A stretch of DNA of 5,294 nucleotides from Acidobacteriota bacterium (lineage in GTDB: Bacteria; Acidobacteriota; Terriglobia; UBA7540). Below, in pieces: positions 1 through 3,821 of this stretch. Where the stretch lies: positions 1 to 5,294 of the forward strand of contig JAJXZM010000357.1 in the NCBI GenBank assembly GCA_021780055.1, written 5' to 3'. Each line of letters starts with the position of its first letter. The first letter of the stretch is position 1. Under the pieces are notes generated by a model. That model was not told the origin of the DNA. It did no database searches and saw nothing but the letters and a program-made list of their open reading frames with translations. The translations under genes and the position numbers were made by a program.

Positions 1-792
1 GGCGGTCAGGCCATTGTGAACGGCGTGCGCCGCTGCAAGTCCCGACGATTCGAAGCCCAGGCCGGAAAGAAGCGTGTTCGCTTCCACCAGTCGCTCCAAA
101 CCCGCAGTAACGGACCTGGCACGCAGTGCTGCCAGGGCATCCACCCCATCTTCGAGAAGAGTGCGGTAGCACAACTGGGCGAGCGCCAGGGCGCTTCGAG
201 TGGAGGCACCGCCCCGCATGTTTCGGACGTGGCCCTCCACGCAGGTCTTTGCTTCAAACCACGTGGAGAGCGCATCACCCATTCCGGCCACCAGCAGGCG
301 GGCAGGGCTCTGCGCAACTACTTGGGTATCAACCAGGACTAAATCAGGATTCCTGCGGAAGAGTCGTATCTCGCGGAAGACGCCCTCGTCGGTGTAAACG
401 ATGGAGAGGGCGCTGCAAGGGGCATCGCTGGAAGCGACGGTGGGACAACTCACTACAGGAAGATTGAGGTCCGCCGCTACCGCCCGGGCCGTATCAATCG
501 TCTTGCCCCCGCCCGCACCGACAATCCCTTTGGCTTGTTGCCGGAGCGCTTCCGCCTTCAGGCGCTCAATCTCGGCAACTGAGCATTCTCCTCCGAACTG
601 AGCGACCTGATAAGCTAACCCCGCGTCAGGGAATGTCCTGGCCCAGGTTTCGGAAAGCAAAGCAGCGGCTGACCTGCCTGCAACGATCAACACGGGATCG
701 GCCAGACCCAAGGCAGCCATTTCCTGTCCGAGAAATTGAGTGGCGTTTTTACCCTGGGTATAACGGCTTGGCGAACAGAAGACGCTCAACAT
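1..792 (-). CDS. gldA: Glycerol dehydrogenase, N-terminal 264 residues (3' end outside window)
   Basis: This is a metal-dependent, NAD-linked group III alcohol dehydrogenase that oxidises glycerol to dihydroxyacetone in the cytoplasm. The reading frame is open from the ATG at 792 to the window edge: 264 codons of a family that is usually about 365 residues. Visible in order are the nucleotide-binding GAGGGKTIDTA (residues 92-102, with GGGK at 94-97), the GldA-type substrate loop SSDAPCSALS (121-130), GMGDALSTW with metal ligand Asp173 (170-178), and NTLLSGLGFESSGLAAAH with metal ligand His256. Asp173 and His256 fall at exactly the numbers known for Bacillus stearothermophilus GldA. The third ligand (His274 there) lies beyond the window. 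The SSDAPCSALS loop favours glycerol dehydrogenase over the related glycerol-1-phosphate dehydrogenases. The start is set by a strong GGGAGG seven bases upstream. No frameshift or lost residue is seen in the part present. The next gene on this strand is 407 bases away, so gldA probably has its own promoter. Confidence 0.95.
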   Translation of the reverse strand, partial: MLSVFCSPSRYTQGKNATQFLGQEMAALGLADPVLIVAGRSAAALLSETWARTFPDAGLAYQVAQFGGECSVAEIERLKAEALRQQAKGIVGAGGGKTIDTARAVAADLNLPVVSCPTVASSDAPCSALSIVYTDEGVFREIRLFRRNPDLVLVDTQVVAQSPARLLVAGMGDALSTWFEAKTCVEGHVRNMRGGASTRSALALAQLCYRTLLEDGVDALAALRARSVTAGLERLVEANTLLSGLGFESSGLAAAHAVHNGLTA

Positions 793-799
793 AGCGATA

Positions 800-805
800 C
801 CTCCC
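800..805 (-). promoter_or_regulatory. gldA ribosome-binding site
   Basis: GGGAGG on the minus strand, seven bases before the ATG at 792-790. It fixes the gldA start, which also aligns with the N-terminus of E. coli GldA (short leader into an SPxxYxQG-type segment). Confidence 0.8.
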
Positions 806-949
806 AGATGAAGTTGTCGATCCTGCCAAACTGGATTTTCTGGCCCGGCCTTCTCGAGATTGGTTGTTCAGGCGCTCCCAGGAATTCAATGATGCTCGTT
901 AGTTGCTTTCAATCTGAAACAAAAACCGAAAACCCGGTTAATATCCTCG

Positions 950-978
950 ATTGTACCGATACATAGCCCTACTGTCTT
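950..978 (-). promoter_or_regulatory. Candidate sigma-70-type promoter for gldA
   Basis: On the minus strand AAGACA (973-978, 4 of 6 to TTGACA) and TACAAT (950-955, 5 of 6 to TATAAT) are separated by exactly 17 bases. It faces gldA and would give a leader of about 150 bases. Its position in the only long gap upstream of gldA supports it. It was found by eye, and similar matches can occur by chance. Confidence 0.35.
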
Positions 979-1120
979 CTTGCCCTTCTGAATATTCCGC
1001 TCGCGACTCCGGGCGGCCAACAACCACCTTGTACGCCATAACCGGTGCGGTTTGTGCAGCGCTTCAATACTTCGTATGTGCCAGCACTGGCGGATAGGGT
1101 AACGGCATGGCATTCAAGAT

Positions 1121-1149
1121 GTGCCTGCCTGTCGCAAGGTGGCAGGCGC
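1121..1149 (-). repeat. Inverted repeat / hairpin downstream of the GYD gene
   Basis: GTGCCTGCC (1121-1129) pairs with GGCAGGCGC (1141-1149): nine pairs including one G-T wobble, seven of them perfect and GC-rich, around an 11-base loop. It lies about 50 bases past the stop codon of the leftward GYD gene, where a transcript end would be expected. No T-tract follows on the minus strand, so it is not a classical intrinsic terminator. It could be a 3' stabilising hairpin, part of a factor-dependent end, or chance. Confidence 0.3.
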
Positions 1150-1199
1150 TGCGGTCCACGGGTCCAGCCGAACGCAGTGTGAGCCATGCCATTCGGCCT

Positions 1200-1496
1200 T
1201 CAATCCAGAGAAGAAGTGATCCGGCCGAGTTCCTCCTCGGTAAAGAGCCGATGGGTCCGAGTGCGCACATTGCCAAGCTTGGCAATGGCAAGCGCCATCT
1301 CTGCGACCTTCTCCTCATTTGGAGCCTTCAGAATGAAAAGGGTGTCAAACTCACTCCCCATGACCATGTAATACGCTTGAACTTCTCCCCCCAGCTGGCG
1401 AATCGTCTTCTTAGCTGCCTCACCCCGTGCGGAAAGCTGCTTGATTTTCTCGATTCCTTGTTGAGTAAAACTGAACAACATCAGATAGGTCGGCAT
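1200..1496 (-). CDS. GYD-domain small protein (98 aa)
   Basis: A complete 98-residue protein that matches the GYD domain (PF08734) over its whole length, a ferredoxin-like alpha/beta fold of unknown function. Seen here: a first strand PTYLMLFSFT (2-11), an amphipathic helix with GIEKIKQL (14-21) and AAKKTIRQLGGEVQ (27-40), a strand ending in the family-naming motif region GSEFD (47-51), a strand TLFILKAP (52-59), a helix EEKVAEMALAIAKLGNVRT (61-79), and a C-terminal strand THRLF. The usual Gly-Tyr-Asp is Glu-Phe-Asp here, keeping an aromatic and the Asp. No signal peptide or membrane segment, so it is probably cytoplasmic. The ATG at 1496 is preferred over an in-frame ATG at 1556, because the domain begins right at residue 2 and a strong AAGGGGGA precedes it. 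It lies 64 bases downstream of the broken lipoprotein gene on the same strand and may have shared its transcript. Function unassigned. Confidence 0.85.
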   Translation of the reverse strand: MPTYLMLFSFTQQGIEKIKQLSARGEAAKKTIRQLGGEVQAYYMVMGSEFDTLFILKAPNEEKVAEMALAIAKLGNVRTRTHRLFTEEELGRITSSLD

Positions 1497-1500
1497 TTCA

Positions 1501-1508
1501 TCCCCCTT
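1501..1508 (-). promoter_or_regulatory. Ribosome-binding site of the GYD gene
   Basis: AAGGGGGA on the minus strand, with five bases between the G-run (1502-1506) and the ATG at 1496-1494. It decides the start in favour of the 98-residue form. It is nearly identical to the site in front of the broken gene at 1794. Confidence 0.6.
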
Positions 1509-1560
1509 TGCTTGTGTCTTGGCGTCGGGTACAAATCGTGTTGCAAGGCCGTGCAAGGCG

Positions 1561-1794
1561 CTACGTGTTTTCTTCCAAGTTGCTATTGGACATGTCTCGG
1601 TAAACCTTCCATGAGCCGTCGGGCTGCCGCGTCATGGGAATTGTGGGTGGTGCGAACTGGCTGCGAAGGGCGTTAATTGCCTGGATGTCAGCGGCGGTGG
1701 CACTCTTTTGCCCCGGCTGTGGTGCAGTCTTGCGTCCTGCGAATTAAAACGCCGGAGTGGGCACGGCTGCGCAATGCCAGATGCTGCGTAACAT
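1561..1794 (-). pseudogene. Broken SnoaL/DUF4440-like lipoprotein gene: in-frame stop plus internal deletion
   Basis: From an ATG at 1794 with a good ribosome-binding site the frame reads MLRSIWHCAAVPTPAF, hits TAA (1744-1746), then continues in the same frame for 60 codons to TAG (1561-1563). The second part begins FAGRK, the place where a lipobox such as LFAGC would be expected after a signal peptide; a single TGC-to-CGC change would explain the Arg. It then has the typical first helix of the DUF4440/SnoaL-like (NTF2-fold) family, AADIQAINALRSQFA (codons 34-48), and passes almost directly into the typical last strand of that family, RQPDGSWKVYRDMSNSN. The middle of the domain, usually around 80-90 residues, is missing. 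What is seen is the stop and the joined ends; the lipoprotein origin and the deletion are inferred from family pattern. It is unlikely to be functional. A sequencing error could explain the stop but not the missing core. Confidence 0.7.
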
Positions 1795-1800
1795 CGTTGT

Positions 1801-1808
1801 TCCCCCTT
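1801..1808 (-). promoter_or_regulatory. Ribosome-binding site of the broken lipoprotein gene
   Basis: AAGGGGGA on the minus strand, with seven bases between the G-run (1802-1806) and the ATG at 1794-1792. It supports this ATG as the original start, although the frame is now interrupted 16 codons later. Confidence 0.5.
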
Positions 1809-1994
1809 GAAGTCATTTTCACCACACAAACCAAACACGCGGTTTTATGCCGGAAAAGAAAAATTAAGGAACAATCGCGCAGCCATGGTACCGGGACCTG
1901 CATGAGAAGCCGCGTCTACAAGAGCACCTGCGAGTCCTCCCTGTGTTCTAAACACCGCCTAATGGCACCCAATGACTCTATTCTTCCAAAAGTC

Positions 1995-2025
1995 TCAAAA
2001 TGCGCGGTGATCCATGTCACCTCCT
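1995..2025 (-). other. Consensus Shine-Dalgarno followed by a six-codon ORF
   Basis: AGGAGGTGA (2017-2025 on the minus strand) is a perfect complement to the 3' end of bacterial 16S rRNA. An ATG (2015-2013) follows, with four bases between GGAGG and the ATG, and opens MDHRAF then TGA (1995-1997). This could be a leader peptide, the start of a lost gene, or chance. No amino-acid bias that would suggest attenuation is visible. Confidence 0.25.
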
Positions 2026-2045
2026 GTTGTGCTGTGAGACAACTC

Positions 2046-2075
2046 TTGGCAGTTGGAAAGTCCTGTGACTGCCAA
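2046..2075. repeat. Perfect 8-bp inverted repeat with overlapping alternative pairing
   Basis: TTGGCAGT (2046-2053) and ACTGCCAA (2068-2075) are exact reverse complements around a 14-base loop. The right arm can instead pair with a third segment: GCCAATT (2071-2077) with AATTGGC (2097-2103), seven perfect pairs. The third segment overlaps the candidate -35 box at 2099. It could be an operator or a weak RNA switch; no known family is recognised. Confidence 0.35.
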
Positions 2076-2098
2076 TTTGTGAAAGAAATGCAATCCAA

Positions 2099-2127
2099 TT
2101 GGCTGCTATACGACCAATCCGTGTTAT
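2099..2127 (+). promoter_or_regulatory. Weak candidate promoter for the alpha/beta hydrolase gene
   Basis: TTGGCT (2099-2104, 4 of 6 to consensus) and TGTTAT (2122-2127, 4 of 6) with a 17-base spacer. It would give a leader of about 275 bases before the hydrolase start. Its orientation and position fit, but the match is weak and other promoters nearer the gene are possible. Confidence 0.2.
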
Positions 2128-2257
2128 TCCCTTGTCCCCACCGGATTCCGAGAATCAAAGATCGTCTCGCGGCACACGGTCAAGAGTAGATGCCAACGTC
2201 ATACCTTCCGAATGGGCGACGATTCAGTTGCCTGGCGTTTCCGGTCTACGCTGCGCC

Positions 2258-2312
2258 AGCGAGCGAGGGTCTCTTCAGCGTTTGCTCTTGGTAAGAGAAT
2301 TTCACGCTCGCT
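2258..2312. repeat. Nested inverted repeat upstream of the hydrolase gene
   Basis: An outer pair AGCGAGCG (2258-2265) / CGCTCGCT (2305-2312) is perfect over 8 bp. Inside it TCTCTT (2270-2275) pairs with AAGAGA (2293-2298), or alternatively CTCTT (2285-2289) makes a tight three-base-loop hairpin with AAGAG (2293-2297). It sits 95 bases before the hydrolase ATG and would be in its 5' leader if transcription starts further upstream. Role unknown. Confidence 0.35.
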
Positions 2313-2392
2313 AGGCGAGGGAATCTGGCGGGTGATGGCGGTCACTGCCCACGTATCTTGCATAGCACTACGATCTTCGGAAGGTTGGGGAA

Positions 2393-2400
2393 GAGGAGGG
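2393..2400 (+). promoter_or_regulatory. Ribosome-binding site of the alpha/beta hydrolase gene
   Basis: GAGGAGGG with the GGAGG core at 2395-2399, eight bases before the ATG at 2408. It fixes the start so that the twin-arginine signal sequence is included. Confidence 0.75.
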
Positions 2401-2407
2401 CCGGAAC

Positions 2408-3370
2408 ATGAATAACCATAGCCGACGCAAGTTGTTGCAGAGTGCCTGTGCGGTAGCAGCCGCCACAACACTGGGCCCAAGACTGCCGGCCAAATCCACG
2501 ACGGTGGCCCGGCTGTTGAATGGTGAGAGTTCCGAACCACCCTTGAAAGCAGCAGCGTGTCTCGAAACAGAAGACGGCGCAAGGATCTACTACGAAGATC
2601 GCGGAGAGGGCCAGCCCATTCTGCTCGTCCACGGGTGGTTGTGCTCATCCAGGTTCTGGCAAAGGAATGTCCCTGAGCTGGCGACCAGGTTCAGGGTCGT
2701 GACTCTCGACCTCAGGGGCCATGGGAACTCCTGCAAGGCGCTAACCGGCCACACCGTCAGACAATACGCCCGCGACGTGCGGGCGGTGATCGAGCACCTG
2801 GGTCTGCGCGAAACCGTACTGGTGGGGTGGTCCCTGGGCGGGCCGGTGGTTCTTTCTTATTGCGAGCAGTACGCCAGCAATACGCGCCTGAAGGCGCTGG
2901 GACTCGTGGATACTACTCCTTTCCCATTTAGTCCCGCGGGGTGGAACAGCCACGTGCTGAAAAACTACAACTATGACGGCATGAATGCGACGTTTGCTGA
3001 TCTCACAGCAAATCCAAGGAAGTTTGCCACCGGATTCACCACCAGAATGTTTAAGCAAGAACCTTCAGAAGCCGACATGGATTGGGTTGTCGCGGAGATG
3101 CTGAAGACACCAACATGGATTGCAGAAGCTGTGTACTCCGATTTTCTGATGAGCGATTACGCTAAATCATTGCCGTCGGTAAAAGTACCTGTCATTGTCC
3201 TTGCTGCCGACTCGGGCGTTTTCCGCAAAGGTATTGCCATGGGCAAAGCTATTGCCAGCCAGGTGACGCAGGGAACTTTCATTCCGTTCGAGGATGCCGG
3301 TCACATTCTCTTCTACGAACAGCCACAGAAGTTCAATGCCGCCTTGGCGGATTATGTTGAGGCCCTGTAG
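2408..3370 (+). CDS. Alpha/beta-fold hydrolase with a Tat-like signal peptide (320 aa)
   Basis: A complete 320-residue protein of the alpha/beta hydrolase superfamily, closest by motif to the non-haem haloperoxidase/esterase-like group; the substrate cannot be read from sequence. The N-terminus MNNHSRRKLLQSACAVAAAT has a twin-arginine motif (SRRKLL, 5-10) and an alanine-rich stretch, so Tat export to the periplasm or envelope is likely; no clear cleavage site stands out. The hydrolase core starts near residue 52. Seen in order: oxyanion-hole HGW (75-77), DLRGHGNS (101-108), the nucleophile elbow GWSLGG with Ser142 (140-145), a cap region rich in aromatic residues (about 170-250), a probable acid Asp268 in VLAADSG, and the catalytic His299 in DAGHILF. 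The acid segment departs from the usual GxxDxxxP pattern. The gene stands alone: the nearest downstream gene begins 451 bases on, and no intrinsic terminator is evident. Confident for the fold and catalytic Ser/His; moderate for Tat export. Confidence 0.92.
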   Translation: MNNHSRRKLLQSACAVAAATTLGPRLPAKSTTVARLLNGESSEPPLKAAACLETEDGARIYYEDRGEGQPILLVHGWLCSSRFWQRNVPELATRFRVVTLDLRGHGNSCKALTGHTVRQYARDVRAVIEHLGLRETVLVGWSLGGPVVLSYCEQYASNTRLKALGLVDTTPFPFSPAGWNSHVLKNYNYDGMNATFADLTANPRKFATGFTTRMFKQEPSEADMDWVVAEMLKTPTWIAEAVYSDFLMSDYAKSLPSVKVPVIVLAADSGVFRKGIAMGKAIASQVTQGTFIPFEDAGHILFYEQPQKFNAALADYVEAL

Positions 3371-3471
3371 GCATTGACCCGCTAACAAAGAAAATCGTTT
3401 TCCCAAAATCCATGTCACGCATGACGCCTCATAACCGCCCTTCCCACAAGCGATACCTGAGTAGGCCGTAA

Positions 3472-3543
3472 TTATGGTTTGGCTTTTACCAGGGCAACCA
3501 ACTCTGGGGCCATATACCACTCGGAATATACCTTAACAGTTGT
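3472..3543 (-). pseudogene. Possible 3' remnant of a secreted hypothetical protein
   Basis: The minus-strand frame reads TTVKVYSEWYMAPELVALV and ends KAKP then TAA (3472-3474). It resembles the segment E-x-W-Y-S-P-E-L found in a group of hypothetical secreted proteins common in Acidobacteriota, recalled from memory and not searched. Upstream, the frame stays open only to an in-frame TAA just above 3600, with no start codon or ribosome-binding site. If real, it is a decayed fragment. Chance similarity is quite possible. Confidence 0.2.
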
Positions 3544-3686
3544 CTTCGACGTTTGGCATGCCGGCGACCACTGTCGTAGTGGATAATCCCAGCCCTGAAG
3601 TTACTGCAGGGGTTGATCTCCGAGGTACAGAATGCAGCCTCGTTCAATTGCTACACGGATTCAGGCCAGTACGGCTCGTCCAACTT

Positions 3687-3735
3687 CCCCCCGATCAAAC
3701 CCCAAGGACCCTGCCACTCCCGCACCCCGCAGCCC
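3687..3735 (-). other. Putative G-quadruplex motif upstream of lhr
   Basis: The minus strand carries six runs of three to six G (positions 3733-3735, 3725-3728, 3719-3721, 3709-3711, 3700-3703, 3687-3692) with spacers of 4, 3, 7, 5 and 7 bases. Any four consecutive runs satisfy the G3+N1-7 rule. For rightward transcription this is the template strand; the plus strand is the C-rich, i-motif-type partner. It lies 86-134 bases before the lhr start. Confidence 0.6.
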
Positions 3736-3758
3736 ATAGGACGCCCTTTTTACGTGAC

Positions 3759-3779
3759 CGAGCACACGCTTTGTGTTCG
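3759..3779. repeat. Operator-like dyad upstream of lhr
   Basis: CGAGCACA (3759-3766) and TGTGTTCG (3772-3779) pair over eight positions, with one G-T mismatch at DNA level, around five bases. It is centred about 40 bases before the -10-like box at 3810, where a regulator could act. The half-site TGTTCG recalls Gram-positive-type LexA half-sites, but the spacing does not fit a LexA box. Confidence 0.3.
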
Positions 3780-3809
3780 ATGCTTCAACGCTTCGGGCCT
3801 AATACGGGT

Positions 3810-3815
3810 TAAAAT
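3810..3815 (+). promoter_or_regulatory. -10-like box directly before lhr
   Basis: TAAAAT matches TATAAT at five of six positions and ends six bases before the ATG at 3822, so transcription would begin at or next to the start codon. No convincing -35 hexamer is seen 16-18 bases upstream. Confidence 0.3.
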
Positions 3816-3821
3816 TTCCAT

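Larger units (their letters stand above)
793..1199. other. Intergenic region between gldA and the GYD gene
   Basis: No protein-coding gene recognised on either strand. It holds the gldA ribosome-binding site (800-805), a candidate gldA promoter (950-978) and a hairpin (1121-1149). The short frames that cross it have no recognisable motifs and no good ribosome-binding site. Remains of a lost gene cannot be excluded, but I could not identify one. Confidence 0.5.
1795..2407. other. Divergent intergenic region, 613 bases
   Basis: It separates the leftward group from the rightward hydrolase gene. No recognisable protein is encoded on either strand. It contains ribosome-binding sites at both ends, an inverted repeat at 2046-2075 with an overlapping alternative pairing, a consensus ribosome-binding site with a six-codon ORF on the minus strand (1995-2025), a weak rightward promoter candidate (2099-2127) and a nested inverted repeat (2258-2312). 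I saw no leftward promoter that I would defend. Confidence 0.5.
3371..3821. other. Intergenic region between the hydrolase and lhr
   Basis: 451 bases without a confident gene. It contains a possible leftward coding remnant (3472-3543), a small perfect hairpin CCACT/AGTGG (3568-3582), a C-rich G4-complement tract (3687-3735), a dyad (3759-3779) and a -10-like box (3810-3815). Short frames on either strand show no family motif. I saw no clear terminator for the hydrolase gene. Confidence 0.5.

Noticed and set aside
923..940. A short AACCG/CGGTT hairpin followed by T-run on the minus strand, as a terminator of the GYD transcript
   Set aside because: Only five pairs with two A-T ends, and it lies just downstream of the candidate gldA promoter, where a terminator would block gldA.
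886..1113. A 75-codon minus-strand ORF between the GYD gene and gldA
   Set aside because: No recognisable family, no good ribosome-binding site, and it covers the candidate gldA promoter. A decayed gene is possible but cannot be supported.
1542..1559. A tandem repeat TGCAAGGC at 10-base spacing
   Set aside because: Only two copies of eight bases. It is too short to support a repeat element, iteron or CRISPR.
1107..1676. A 189-codon plus-strand frame across the GYD gene
   Set aside because: It is antisense to the GYD gene, rich in Cys, Arg and Ser, lacks a recognisable motif and a ribosome-binding site.
1916..2158. An 80-codon minus-strand ORF in the divergent region
   Set aside because: No ribosome-binding site at its ATG and no motif. 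It passes through inverted repeats, and its end is about 120 bases from the next gene.
1677..2189. A 170-codon plus-strand frame
   Set aside because: It runs antisense through the broken lipoprotein gene and then through intergenic DNA with inverted repeats. The product is Cys- and Arg-rich without motifs, and no ribosome-binding site precedes it.
2212..2415. A 67-codon plus-strand ORF whose stop overlaps the hydrolase start, suggesting translational coupling
   Set aside because: No Shine-Dalgarno before its ATG, a low-complexity Arg/Ser product and no motif. The hydrolase has its own strong ribosome-binding site, so coupling is not needed.
3390..3402. GAAAA-TCG-TTTTC just after the hydrolase stop, as an intrinsic terminator
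   Set aside because: The stem is almost wholly A-T with a three-base loop and would be too weak; no separate U-tract follows.
3759..3779. A LexA (SOS) box before lhr
   Set aside because: The half-sites CGAGC and GTTCG are 11 bases apart, whereas the Gram-positive-type box CGAAC-N4-GTTCG needs four.
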